64,000 bases of DNA, taken from positions 1,269,608-1,333,607 of the forward strand of contig JXTC01000033.1 in assembly GCA_002914845.1 (NCBI GenBank). Reading direction: 5' to 3'. The stretch is from Trema orientale. Its lineage: Eukaryota; Streptophyta; Magnoliopsida; Rosales; Cannabaceae. Under the pieces are notes generated by a model. That model made no database searches. It was given only the letters and a program-made list of their open reading frames with translations, and had not been told where the DNA came from. Numbering within the stretch: position 1 is the stretch's first letter; the number at the start of each line of letters is the position of its first letter. The position numbers were made by a program, and so were the translations under genes. Shown here in pieces: positions 38,141-49,095 of the stretch.

Positions 38141-38378
38141 AACACCAATCCAGTAGGGTTTTTTTTTTTTACCTATCTTTATATATTGTTTTCCCCAATT
38201 AATATGCGTATATTTTCATAATAAAAAATAGGAAAAGAAAAAACATTAATTAATGTGCATTTTATTTTATTTTTTTTTTCAAACTATTCAAATTATGATA
38301 AACGTTAATTAAATAATCCGCTCAACTCAAAAAAAAGAAAAAAAAAAAAAAAAAAAACCCTTCTGGATTATGTTCCCC
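38141..38378. mobile_element. TA-flanked MITE, copy D
   Basis: It starts AACACCAATCCAGTAGGG directly after a (TA)n run and ends TTCTGGATTATGTTCCCC before ATATATAC. The A run near the right end is expanded (about 30 bases). It lies about 0.7 kb beyond the 3' end of the CAS transcript region. Confidence 0.7.
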
Positions 38379-39072
38379 ATATATACACATGGCACACGTC
38401 TCATGTTCCTCGTAAAGATTATGTAATCGTGAAGAAAGTACATTCAGAACACTGTAGAGCAGTCTTTGCTCGCATATGGTGTCCCAGTCCCAAATTTCTA
38501 GTACTTTTTAGGCAATCCTGTTAAATGGCAGTGGCCAAATAAGAAAAGGGATATTCTAAAGATATTACGGTGTTCCAAATTCAAGACCGACATTCTTTTC
38601 TTTTCGATGGAGAAAGTTCTCAACAATGATCCTATACTGATTAACTTGAGTTCACCTCTCAAACTAGCATGATCGTAAAACTTTCACCCTAGACTGAAAA
38701 TCGACGCAACAACAATGCATGCATGCAGAAATGTTGGAAAACAAGTGCAGTCTATGACAACCAACTGAAATGAATCTACACTTCTTGACCGATGCATGTC
38801 GAGAAACGAGAGACGAGATTAAAATACCCCGCCCAAACTTTCTAAAACATTGTCAAACCACCTGCCACTCCGCTAGATTAACTCGGAGAAACTGTGACCA
38901 AAAATATGACATCAACACAGCACAAGGGAAATAGAACACATGTATGATAGCCATGTAAACCAGATGAGTTGACAGCTATGCAAAACTACTGCTTGCTCAT
39001 AATCAATTTCTGATCAGAGACTTGTTCAAACTTGCAAAAGAGAGGCCACGTCTTCAAGTACGGAATCGGACT

Positions 39073-39793
39073 CTGAAAGGAAGCAAAAAAATGATGATTA
39101 TAAACTCATTCCGAAGTCTACTATTACTTACAGCATAAAACATATGACGTGAAATTCTTGCAATCCGGATTTAACTTAGATGATCTATAACATCCAATGA
39201 CGGCCATTTAAAGGATAAATCCCATAGTTAAAGACGTCAATTTTCAATTGGAAATTGAGCGGGTGTATTTACATATGAATTGCTCTCTGCTTGTATTCAT
39301 ATGTTTAAATTCGACCATGAAACTTTAATTCCAGGGCAAGATTGTATTAGAGAACGCTAAAGCTCCAGCGAGGAACGTATGTACTATAATTCAATTCTCC
39401 AATTCGATGTTACAAAATTTCAGTAGAATAATAAACTCACAAGCGACTCAAATATGATAACTAGCTATTAAAATCAAGTAATTGTGTGGTGATGCAATGT
39501 GCTACTAGCATACCAAACTAATCACACAGGTAAGCCTGTAAGCCTACTAACAACCATAGACACATAAGTACACCACTCGGAAGAATATGAGAATGTGACA
39601 ACAACCTAATGAGATATCAATAACTTCTAGCATTTAATTTGTTCTATGTGTATGCTAAAAGTTATATCAATATTTAAGACATAAGCAACATCATTCATGA
39701 TAAAGGAATTCTTGATAGTTATAGAACCAATATCAACAAAACAAAACATGACCAAAGTGAAAAGATTCTTTAAAAAGGAAAACAGAAACTTAC
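39073..39793 (-). other. Probable 3'-UTR intron of the CAS gene
   Basis: Four bases after the CAS stop codon the minus strand reads GTAAGTTT, a strong plant 5' splice site. At 39082-39073 it reads TGCTTCCTTTCAG followed by AGTCCGATTCCG, a strong 3' splice site. The 721 bp between are AT-rich and non-coding. With the exon junction only a few bases from the stop, it should not trigger nonsense-mediated decay. Inferred from splice signals only. Confidence 0.55.
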
Positions 39794-39797
39794 TCAT

Positions 39798-42737
39798 TCA
39801 AGCAATTGGGCAGTTATAAGTACTGCAGAGATGAAGCAATGCTGCCTGATTGGCTGGATCAAGATATTGGCTGATGAGTTGCGGGAACCTCCCAGGATAA
39901 ACAACAGAAAGCTTTGCCAATGAAGCTACCAAAAATTGCCTTGGGTCCTTAATGTCTTTCAGAGGGTCTTCCTCCTTCTTCCCAGCATTGAAAAGGCGAA
40001 CAAAAGTAGCAGTATATCCAAGATTCTCGGCAATATCAGGCATTTCTGATTCTTCTTCAACCCTATCCTCCTCAGGCCGTGAGAGAAGGGTAACAATGCT
40101 ATCCAGCATCTTTCCCCAGTATTCACTAGCAGCAGCATCCAAAAGGATTGGAGATTCACATATAAGCCTGGTTGATGCGACTGCAGTCAACTTCGTCTCA
40201 ATAACTCCTGTGATATGTTTAAGATTAGGTATCCAGAACCGAACCAAGATGTCTTGGAATACGTTGCATTGAACAGCATTCATTGTCTCTACAAGGTTCT
40301 CGGAACCGTGTTTGACCAGAAAGAGCGACAAATATATCAACAAGGACTTGATAAATTTTATAGTTCTCCTCTTCTGGAGCTCTGTGAAGAGGGCAGCCCA
40401 AATGTGTTTCACATAGGGTTTAATAACACCATATTCAAGATTCTCAATAACAGTATTTAGGACAAAGAAACCCTGCTCATATGAGCTTGATGATGACAAA
40501 AGCATCGTAAATATACCAAGAACATGGCTTACTCTCCCTTCTTGATTGAGCTCATGTGGTGCCTTCTGAAGGAAGGCCTGAAGCAGACGCACAAGTGCCG
40601 GGACATTGGAAGCTCGCTTCCATGACTCAGGTGACAAAATGATCTCAAAAATTGCCCTGTAGCTTGGAGGAATGGGTGGTCTATTCAACTCCAAAAGCTG
40701 AGCCAGTAACTGAAATGCATAAGGAAAGAACTCACTTACATCATTTGACAAAATGATCTCGATGCTGGGAAAAAGGTTTGCTTCAAAAGCTGATGTGAGA
40801 GAAGGATCTCTCTCACAGGCTCGCTTGACAAGAATAGCCACCGACTCAAATATATAGTGGTTAAAAATTGGATTTCTTGGGTTTTTGCAAACCTCACCAA
40901 GTACAGATGTCAACCCAGTTATGCAAGGTCCAGCAATATCAGGAGTTATATCTGCAACCCCAAGAACGCGCATGATACATTTCATTATGTAATGATTTTC
41001 TTCAGATTCTGGAAGCTTCAAGGAATTAAAGAGGTTGGTCATCAACTCTCCTAAAAATGGAGAAATATCAGCTGAACTGTATCTTGCTTGTACCCCATCC
41101 TTAACCAGCAAAAGTTTTTCAATACAACTTGCTGCATAAGAATGAACCACATTTGACTCTGCACCAAGGAATCGAATCAAGTCCGGAAAAAATTGAACTG
41201 CGAATTGCTTTGGTATATGATTCCGAAACATTGTGAAAAATTTAAGTGCCCCAGCCTTAAGCATTGGAAACCCATTGACATCCTGACTCTGCAGTTCCGG
41301 AACAATAACAGATCCAAAGAAACTCTGGACATCAACAAGATCAGTTGAAACAGAAGTACCTCCAGCTCTCTTAGTTGCAAGGGAGACAACTAAGTATATG
41401 GCACAATCCTTTTCCTTCCAATTTGCAACTGGGTTGGCTGCAAATGAGCTTAACAAATTCTGTATCTGAACAGAAACCAAATCAGTAACCTGTTTCTTGT
41501 AATTGGCCGCAATCCCTTTAAGAAGCTCACACGCAATCCTTCTCCTCGTATCAAGATCACTACCCTCCATATCCCTCCTAATGAATTCAACATAGTTCAT
41601 CTCGAATAGTTCCTCATCCTCGTCCCTCAACCTCACATTAGGGATCACAATGCTTTGACATATCTGTGGTATCACGCCCTCACCCTCAAACAAAGCATGG
41701 TGCACACTCGTACTAACCGTGGTCAGAAACTTAATCGCTGTAATAGCAAGCTGATCACGGCTTGCTGCTTGAGACACATTTCCTAGTAAGCTCCACACAG
41801 CAAGAGCAAATTCATTCAAGTAACCTTGGAATTCCTCCTCATTCTTTTCCATGTAAAGATTGATATTCTCACACACCGCAGCCCGAAGCTCATCCACAAG
41901 AGCAAGCCCATCAGCACCACTGTTCTCAAGTGCGGGATAACTAGTAGTTAAATACTTCCTAAACTCAGTCATCCACTCTTTCATATGGTCCTCAAAAAAC
42001 TCGGGCAACTCTTGAAAGTTCAAAGAATAAAAAATTCTACAGCATAGCTTCTGCGACTCGAAGAGTGGGCGGAGAATGGCGGCAGACCCACCGCCCGAAC
42101 TCGCAGTAGAGTCTATCAATGCGGCAGTTTTAAGGAAAATTTCCAACAACGGGGCCGCGAAATTGTCCAAACAATACTTCAAATCAAGCAAAAGATCATT
42201 GGTCTTATACTGGTATCGAAATTTCTTAAATATAGAGTTAGCGGTACCTAGAATACCGTTGACGGAGGCGTAATCGGACCCCTGGGACGCCTTCTGGAGG
42301 CTGGATATGAGCTCCGGAAGCAAAGCGGGCCAAGATTTGGGGAAATCGTGCTTGCCAATAAGGGCGAGGGCTTCGCTGAGCTGGCTCTGGATTCTGGGGG
42401 TGGCGGAGAGCATGAGGGAGACGATTAGGGCTTTGATCTGCTCCTTCTCGGGGTCGGGTATGGGGGACGGGGGCGCGACGGCGCTGGGCTCGTCGGGGGA
42501 GGCGGCGGGGGCCCATCGGCCCCTGAGGTGGTTCTTGAAGTTGACGGCGGCGGCCATACGGATCTGCTCATCGACGGTGGGCTCGGCGACGAGGCGGAGT
42601 ACGGCGAGGCCGTAGTTGGGGCGGTCGGAGGCCTCGAGGAGCGAGGATTCGGCTCGGCGGCGGGGCTCCGGGGCGGGAGAAAGGGTGTGGAGGAAGCAAT
42701 CGGAGAGGAACTGAAGGGTTTGAGGGCTCCACTCCAT
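39798..42737 (-). CDS. CAS: CAS/CSE1 (exportin-2), importin-alpha re-export receptor, 979 aa, single exon
   Basis: The product is a HEAT-repeat karyopherin that carries importin-alpha from nucleus to cytoplasm together with Ran-GTP. The frame is open from ATG (42737) to TGA without an intron; the length matches plant CAS (about 970 aa), and the Arabidopsis gene is also recalled as intronless. The N-terminal importin-beta-like domain is at about residues 29-112 ([13 protein letters not shown] at 63-75), the Cse1 domain follows to about 530 ([17 protein letters not shown] near 127-143), and the CAS/CSE1 C-terminal domain runs to the end ([15 protein letters not shown] near 912-926). A Pro/Ala-rich insertion follows residue 75. 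The first 450 bp are strikingly GC-rich compared with the rest. A (CT)16 tract lies 40-75 bases upstream of the start on the coding strand. Confidence 0.98.
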   Translation of the reverse strand: MEWSPQTLQFLSDCFLHTLSPAPEPRRRAESSLLEASDRPNYGLAVLRLVAEPTVDEQIRMAAAVNFKNHLRGRWAPAASPDEPSAVAPPSPIPDPEKEQIKALIVSLMLSATPRIQSQLSEALALIGKHDFPKSWPALLPELISSLQKASQGSDYASVNGILGTANSIFKKFRYQYKTNDLLLDLKYCLDNFAAPLLEIFLKTAALIDSTASSGGGSAAILRPLFESQKLCCRIFYSLNFQELPEFFEDHMKEWMTEFRKYLTTSYPALENSGADGLALVDELRAAVCENINLYMEKNEEEFQGYLNEFALAVWSLLGNVSQAASRDQLAITAIKFLTTVSTSVHHALFEGEGVIPQICQSIVIPNVRLRDEDEELFEMNYVEFIRRDMEGSDLDTRRRIACELLKGIAANYKKQVTDLVSVQIQNLLSSFAANPVANWKEKDCAIYLVVSLATKRAGGTSVSTDLVDVQSFFGSVIVPELQSQDVNGFPMLKAGALKFFTMFRNHIPKQFAVQFFPDLIRFLGAESNVVHSYAASCIEKLLLVKDGVQARYSSADISPFLGELMTNLFNSLKLPESEENHYIMKCIMRVLGVADITPDIAGPCITGLTSVLGEVCKNPRNPIFNHYIFESVAILVKRACERDPSLTSAFEANLFPSIEIILSNDVSEFFPYAFQLLAQLLELNRPPIPPSYRAIFEIILSPESWKRASNVPALVRLLQAFLQKAPHELNQEGRVSHVLGIFTMLLSSSSSYEQGFFVLNTVIENLEYGVIKPYVKHIWAALFTELQKRRTIKFIKSLLIYLSLFLVKHGSENLVETMNAVQCNVFQDILVRFWIPNLKHITGVIETKLTAVASTRLICESPILLDAAASEYWGKMLDSIVTLLSRPEEDRVEEESEMPDIAENLGYTATFVRLFNAGKKEEDPLKDIKDPRQFLVASLAKLSVVYPGRFPQLISQYLDPANQAALLHLCSTYNCPIA

Positions 42738-42777
42738 GGCTCACAATGTGTTTGTGAAAATAACAGACTGATGAAAC

Positions 42778-42778
<1 letters not shown>

Positions 42779-42811
<33 letters not shown>
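42779..42811. repeat. (AG)n tract in the CAS 5' leader
   Basis: About sixteen AG units (CT on the gene's strand) just upstream of the CAS start codon. Pyrimidine-rich tracts at this position are typical of plant core promoters and 5' UTRs. Confidence 0.9.
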
Positions 42812-42813
<2 letters not shown>

Positions 42814-43124
42814 CTGTCGAGAGGCCCCTAGGGCTAGCTATTTGAATCAAGGATAAAAAGAGAGGGAGAGAGGGAAAGGTAAAGGAAAATTTTGCTTGAC
42901 GGAGAGGAAAATTTTTGGAGGGGTTTTAAATGGAAAATTTTTGGGTTTTGGGAAACCGGGATTTGGAAGGTTTTGGAGTGGGGTTGGTTCAGACACGTGG
43001 CTTGCTCTTATTAGACCATTTGTCTAAATTTTTTTTCCTTCTTGGACCTTTAGTTTAAATAGTCGAGAAAAACAAAAGCTTCTTGCACTTTTACTAATAA
43101 AAACAAAAGAAAATTACAAAAATA

Positions 43125-43570
43125 CTAGAGAAAATTTGATTTTTTATGGTACTTTTCAAAAAAATTAAAAAATCCTAAAATTTGAAATTGTTCTGAGAAA
43201 TTCCAGATTTAATTATAAAAATATCACTTTTAAAAGTATTTAGAAAAATATTATTTTTTAGTGATTGATGAGATACTTAAGGTAACTAGTCGAGTTACCT
43301 GAGGTAACATGAACAGTTACTTCAAGTAAAGGACTGGTTACTCTAAGTAACCTAATTAGTTACTTCAAGTACCATTGAAAAATATCAAATTTAAAGAAAA
43401 AATGATATTTTTCTAAATATTTTTTAAAAGTATTATTTTTCTAATAATACTTTTAAAAATGATATTTTTCTAAATCAATCGGGAATTTTTCAAAAAAATC
43501 AGTCCATCCGGGATTTTTCAATTTTTTTGTATCTTGGGCCTAGAATTTTGTAAATAGCCCAAAATACTAA
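43125..43570. repeat. Palindromic repeat family R, copy 2
   Basis: It opens GAGAAAATTTGATTTTTTAT, has the GGTAACTAGTCGAGTTACC core with further TTACTTCAAGTA words, and ends in an inverse of its start (GGGATTTTTCAATTTTTTTG). Confidence 0.75.
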
Positions 43571-43594
43571 GGTTGGTTTTTTCTTCCAATTCTC

Positions 43595-43870
43595 CTACGA
43601 TTTTTATTAGAACAATATCATTTTTTAAATTTTTTAGAAAAATACTATTTTTAAAATAGTTACTAGTTATCAGTTTCTGAAAAATAGTTACCAATCATAT
43701 ATAAGTTATAAATACCTTTGATTAGTAGTTACCTATACTCAAAAAATGGACATCGGTTACTAGTTATTATTTAAAAAAGTGATATTGTTTAAATATTTTT
43801 TAAAAAATGTTATTTTTCTAATAAAAACTGTATTGAATCTAAAAAAAGTAGAGACCACTGTGTTTTCTAA
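43595..43870. repeat. Palindromic repeat family Q, copy 1
   Basis: Built of GTTACTAGTTATCAGTTT and its variants between AAAAATACTATTTTT-type arms. A relative is at 44095-44365, and a fragment at about 48515-48620. Confidence 0.55.
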
Positions 43871-44094
43871 TTTTTTTTTCTAAACAGGTCGTATAAGGCC
43901 TAATTTTCACCTAGAAAAAAGAAAAAAAAAAAAAAAAGAAGAAAGAAGAAGCCATTTAGGCACAACGCAAGTTACTCCTAATAGTCCATGTCCCTTATAC
44001 CACTCGTAGTTGTTGTACCCAATTCAACCCAAAAAATTGAAAGTAAAAATTAGGTCTTGTACAATGTTTTCAGAAAAGAATTAGAAATATACGG

Positions 44095-44365
44095 TGGCTC
44101 AGTTTTTATAGATTCGGTATTGTATTTTTTTTAGAAAAATACCACTTTTTAAAATTTTCTAGAAAAATATTATTTTTTTAAGTAGTAACTAGTAATCGGT
44201 AACAAGTTTTCGAGCATTAATTACCAAGGGTATTCATAACTAGTATATAATTAGTAACTAGTTTTCAGACACTAAGTAACTAGTAACTATTTTCAAAATA
44301 ATATTTTTCTAAATTTTCTTTAAAAAGTGGTATTTTTCTTTAAAAAAAGTACTCGGAAAAAAAAA
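44095..44365. repeat. Palindromic repeat family Q, copy 2
   Basis: Core AGTAACTAGTAATCGGTAAC and TAGTAACTAGTTTTCAGACA between inverted AAAAATACCACTTTTTAAAA and TTTAAAAAGTGGTATTTTTC arms. The arm pair is nearly perfect, so the copy can form a long hairpin. Confidence 0.65.
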
Positions 44366-44469
44366 ATTGACCAATCATATTTTTGTAATTCTTTTTCATT
44401 TTTGTAGGTAGTAATGTTGAAAGCCCAAATTGAAACTATGCTTCTGCGCATAGCAAGATTTGCTAAAGT

Positions 44470-44865
44470 GAAAATTACACCTAATACCTGTTTTTTAAAA
44501 CTTATTTCAAACATACCCGTTTTTAAAACTTCTTTCAAAAATATCCGTTTTATAGTCCTCATTTCATATGAAAATGTAAGTGGTCCATATTTACAATGTA
44601 AATTTTATCTATGAGATTCCAATTTCATGTGTAAAATATGAACGATACACATTTTTCAATGCGTGCCAATTTTGAGTGTAAGTTTTATTCATGAAATGTG
44701 GATCACGGTATACATTTAATGCATGAAATATATACCGTGGTCTACATTTCATGTGTAAAACAAAAAAGGTATAAAAATGGGTATTTATGAAATAAAAATA
44801 AAAAACGGGTATTTATGAAAATATAATTTTAAAAATGAGTATTTATGAAATTTTCTCTTTGCTAA
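44470..44865. repeat. Palindromic repeat family P, copy 2
   Basis: Same ends and interior order as the copy at 37222-37635, slightly shorter because a segment before the right end is missing. The two copies sit on opposite sides of the CAS gene. Confidence 0.8.
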
Positions 44866-45139
44866 ACCATATTTGATCAAACACACTTCATAAATCTTCG
44901 TACCAGATGCGTCAAAGCCCATATATAGAATTTATTTTACACTATAAAAAAGGGGTTTAAAACCTGATTATCTACTTAAACTAATTCAAAAAATTTGTCA
45001 TCTACCTCATTTTTTTCAAAAAAAAAAAAAAAGAGAAAGGCCAAGGAGTACGACCATTTTAAAAATAGTGACAAAAATACGACCTCACTCATATAATTAC
45101 TTAGGCTTCTTATAAAATTTTAGGTCCAAAGTACCGAAA

Positions 45140-45560
45140 ATTGAAAAATCTTGGATAGGCTAAATTTTTTGAAAAATCCAAGACTAATTTATAAAAATAT
45201 TACTTTTTAAAAGTTTTTTTTAATAGAAAAATAACACTTTTAATAAATATTAAGAAAATACAATTTTTTCTTCAAAATTGGTCTTTTTCAATTGTACTCG
45301 AGGTAACCAATTAGAGTATTTGGGGTAACCAATCTAATTAATTGAAGTAACCAATCAAGTTACCTAAGGTAACTTCACCGGTTTTTTCAATTATCTCATA
45401 AATTAATAAAAAATAGTATTTTTCTAAATACTTTTAAAAGTGGTATTTTTTTAATTAAAATCTGGGAATTTTTCAAACAATTTCAAAATATGGAATTTTT
45501 CTTTTTTTTTTAAATTACCATAAAAAGTCATATTTTTTCTAATTAATTTTTTGATACGGC
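45140..45560. repeat. Palindromic repeat family R, copy 3 (inverted)
   Basis: The order of core words (GAGGTAACC...CAAGTTACC) and the end TACCATAAAAAGTCATATTT show that it lies in the opposite orientation to the other R copies. Confidence 0.6.
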
Positions 45561-45649
45561 CCAGGAAAAAATATTTTCATTTTATATGATCTAAGGCCCA
45601 ACAAAGCTTTATTAGTTATAAAGTCACATAAATAGACCAAAAAATAATG

Positions 45650-45879
45650 AGAAAATTTGATTTTTTATGATAAATTTGCAAAAAAAAAAAAAAAAAATTG
45701 AAAAATCCTTAATTTTGAATTTATTTGAAATTTAATATTTATTAAAATTAATTATTTTTTTAAAATATTTTGAAAAATGATATTTTTCTAATCAATTCAA
45801 TATTTTTCAAAAAATTCAGTCCATCTGGGATTTTTTAATTTTTGGTATTTTGGACTGGAATTTTGTAAGAAGCCCAAAA
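45650..45879. repeat. Palindromic repeat family R, copy 4 (internal deletion)
   Basis: It has both R ends (GAGAAAATTTGATTTTTTAT and a TGGGATTTTTTAATTTTTGG-type end) but lacks the GGTAAC core. Confidence 0.55.
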
Positions 45880-47825
45880 ATAACAGTAGTCTAATGGTTG
45901 GGCCAGAATAAGCCCACAACCCACACCTAGGTTTAAATCCTCTCATTATCACTTTATTTATTTTAAATCTTTTTTTCATTTTTTTCCTCTTTAAATTCAT
46001 TTTTTAAAACCCATTTTTTTTTCTTCTTCTTTTTTTTTTTTTTAATTTGTTGAACCCTATTACTCCTTTATTTTTTCCCTACTTTCATTCCACCATTGAA
46101 TTTTGAGGAAATTTGATTTTTCACAGTAATTTTTCAATAAAATTGAAAAATCACAGATTTTGAAATTGCTTGAAAAATCCTGGATTTTAATTAGACAAAT
46201 ACCATTTTTAAAAGTATTTAGAAAAATACTACTTTTTATTAATTGATAAGATATTTGAAGTAACAAATTAGTTACTTCAAGTAACTAGATTAGTTATCCC
46301 GAATAATTCAATTGGTTACCTCGAGTATCATTTAAAAATACCAACATTAAAGAAAATTGATATTTTTCTAAATATTTATTAAAAATATTATTTTTTTGAA
46401 AAGCTTTTAAGTGATATCTTTCTAAATCAATCTAAGATTTTTAAAAAAATTCAACCCTCGAATTTTCATGAGCTTAACCTTATCTTTTTTCTTTTTCTTT
46501 GCTTTATGTACTTTTCTTTTTTCATTCTCTTTTTAAATTTTTTTTTTTTTCACATTGAACCTTTCTACTCTTTTTTTTTAGCCATTGTATTATTTATTTA
46601 TTTTAACTTTTCCTTTATCTTTTTTTCATTTTTAAATTCAGTTTTTTTAAAACTCTTTTTTTTTTTCTTTTTGTGTGTCGAACTCCCTTTTTTTCTTTTC
46701 ACTTTCATTCCAACGTTGAATTTTCATGAGCTCCATCTTACCTTCTTTCTTCTTCTTTTTTTTTTTTTTGCTTTATTTATTTTTCTTTTTCATTTTCTCA
46801 TTTTAAATTCATTATTTTTTTTTCACATTGAACCTTATTATTCTTTTCTTTTTAACAATTGTCTTTTTTTTAATATACCATTTAAGCTTCTCTAGTTACC
46901 ATTGTGGTTTTTGAAAACTATTTATCAATTAATATTAGAAATCGGAAACTATTTTTCCTACTTTTTCCAACTATTTGGTGTAGTTTTTAGAATCTAATAG
47001 TCAATTAAGAAGTAGAAATCAGAAAGTAAATTAGTTTCTAGTTCATACTACTTTGGTTTCCTAAAAAAATTTGGTTATTGTTATTCTTGAGACTGAAAAC
47101 TAAACTGAGATTGAGTAGTTTAACTTTTGAGTAGAAACCAAGTTGGTTTCGAGTAGAACCAAATTAGTTTCGCATAGTAACCGAAAAATCAAATTGATTT
47201 TTAAATAGATTTCAAATTGGGTACGTAGGAATCAAATTAGTTTCGTGTAGTAATCAAAAAACCAAATTGATTTTCAAGTAGAAACCAAATTATTTCTACT
47301 AGTAAATAAAATCCAGTTTGCTTAATTAATCTTTGCAACTAATTACTATGGAACTAGAAGTACCAAATTGGTATTAAATAGTTTTAAGTAGAAATAAAAT
47401 TGGTTTCTTAGGTAAATATTGAGAAACCAAATAATGAGAAAACCAAACTGGTTTATGATTTTTTTTTTTGAAGAATAAATTAGAAGGTAAAAAAACCACA
47501 TGGTTACCATATTTCATGTACTTACTTTTGTTAGTAGAAATTAGTAACTTAATTGATTTATACATGTAAATAACATTCAAATGAAGAAAATAAAACTAAT
47601 TAAAAAAATAGAAGAAACTATTGATCAATTTAGTTAATTTTGTTAGTGAAAAGTAGTAACTAAATTAGTTTCTATATGTAACAAACGTTAGAAAGGCCAA
47701 AAAAAAAAGGGAAAATATAAAATTAATGAAGAAAAACTATAAAAATGAGAGAATGGGGGGTTCAAAGTCCATTAGAGGAGGAAAATTGTTTGTGGCCTAG
47801 CCACTAAGTTGGGAAGCTACTACAA
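45880..47825. mobile_element. Possible composite element with inverted ends, T-rich array and AAACCAAATTGGTTT array
   Basis: The left end (TCTAATGGTTGGGCC, about 45893) and the reverse complement of the right end (TTAGTGGCTAGGCC, about 47809-47796) are similar. Inside are a T-rich degenerate tandem array (about 45960-46880; recurring CACATTGAACC and TTTTAAATTCA) and then a field of the palindrome-like AAACCAAATTGGTTTC and variants (about 46890-47690). No coding region was found. Boundaries and class are uncertain; the ends also look tRNA-like, so two separate SINE relics are an alternative. Confidence 0.35.
46098..46458. repeat. Palindromic repeat family R, copy 5, inserted in the T-rich array
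   Basis: It opens GAGGAAATTTGATTTTTCAC and has the standard R core. GAATTTT flanks it on both sides, and a neighbouring array unit (about 46715-46735) shows the uninterrupted form (CGTTGAATTTTCATGAGCTC). This supports real transposition with a duplication of about 7 bp. Confidence 0.65.
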
Positions 47826-48084
47826 CATTTTTGGCCTATTTAATATTAAAATGATGTGTTTTTAAAAAAAAGATGGAAAAAATTATATAAATGCCATTGC
47901 GCTTTCTATCTGGAGTATTTAGAAAAATGATACCAAAGTTCGTATAGAATTTTAATTATTTTTGGAGGTCGTATTTTTATATTATTTTTAAAAAGATTGG
48001 TAAAAGTATCCAAAACTCAGAAATAAAAAGATATGGCTTTTATTCTTGAAGAAATTAGGCCATACAAGGCCTTTTTTGAAAGAG

Positions 48085-48475
48085 AAAATTTGATTTTTTA
48101 TGGCAATTTTTCAAAAAAAATTGAAAAAATCCCATATTTTAATTAGAAAAATGCAACATTTAAAAGTACATAGAAAAATACCACTTTTTATTAATTGATG
48201 AGATACGTGAAGTAACCATTCAAGTTACCTGAGGTAATTTGACCGTTTACTTCAAGTAACCTAATCAGTTACCTCGAATACCACTGAAAAATACTAATTT
48301 AAAAAAATAGTATTTTACTAAATATTTGTTAAAAATTTTATTTTCTTTAAAAAAAACTTTTAAAAAGTGATATCTTTCTAAATCAATCAGATATTTTTCA
48401 AAAAATTCGATCCACCTGGGATTTCAATTTTGAGTACTTTGGGCCTAGAATTTTATAAGAAGCCCTTTTTAAAAA
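48085..48475. repeat. Palindromic repeat family R, copy 6
   Basis: It opens GAGAAAATTTGATTTTTTAT and carries GATGAGATACGTGAAGTAAC and the GTTACCTGAGGTAA core. A diverged right end is followed by a fragment of family Q (about 48515-48620). Confidence 0.7.
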
Positions 48476-48695
48476 GAAATTGGAAACTATGGTGGATCGA
48501 TTTTTTTTTTTTCTTTTCCAATTTTTGTACCTCATTTCTTTTTTAGAAAAATGTTATTTTTTAAAATTATTTTTAGAAAAATACTATTTATTTAAAATAG
48601 TTACTCGTTACCAGTGTTTGAAACTTCTCTTCATATTCTACTGCTTACTAAGCTTCGTATCCTTCTTACTATCCATTCATCTTACCAAATATAAT

Positions 48696-49095
48696 ATAAG
48701 AGTGTATTTAGTACGAGGGAGTTGAATGGAAAGAAAATGAGGGATAGATTCATAGCAGATAGATTTGAGGCAGAATAGTTATTTGGTAAGAATAATTTAA
48801 GGAAGAAATGGATTAGGCTATGAATTTCAAATCCACAATTAAACCAATTTTCAGTCCTTTACAAATTGGAGATATTTTATGAGAAAATTTGTAATCAAGT
48901 AGTATAGAAGTTATGATACAACTAAAATCTTCATCCTCCTTCAACTTTTCCCTCTCATCAAACAAAATACGATTTTGGTTTTCTCTCATTTGTATAACCA
49001 ATTACAATAAGACAAGAGTTTCACATTCTTCTCTCATCCTATTTTCTAGGTAGGAAACTCTTCGGCCTTCCCTCTTACCAAACATAACCCCTTTT
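48696..49095. mobile_element. Possible PIF/Harbinger-like MITE, short relative of the 15.3 kb element
   Basis: The left end TTAGTACGAGGGAGTTGAAT and the right end TTCCCTCTTACCAAACATAA are imperfect inverted repeats. The interior is purine-rich then pyrimidine-rich. Length about 400 bp. No target duplication resolved. Confidence 0.4.

Noticed and set aside
42238-42850. Several frames of 92-141 codons on both strands at the CAS 5' end
   Set aside because: Shadows of the GC-rich start of CAS. The frame at 42425-42850 is low-complexity Ser/Leu from the CT tract.
45890-45950. Functional tRNA gene suggested by A-box- and B-box-like words
   Set aside because: No cloverleaf with paired acceptor stem could be drawn; at most a SINE or element end.
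46506-46895. 129-codon open frame rich in Phe/Leu that looks like a membrane protein
   Set aside because: It is a by-product of the T-rich degenerate repeat array; TTT/CTT codons mimic hydrophobic segments, and there is no gene-like composition.
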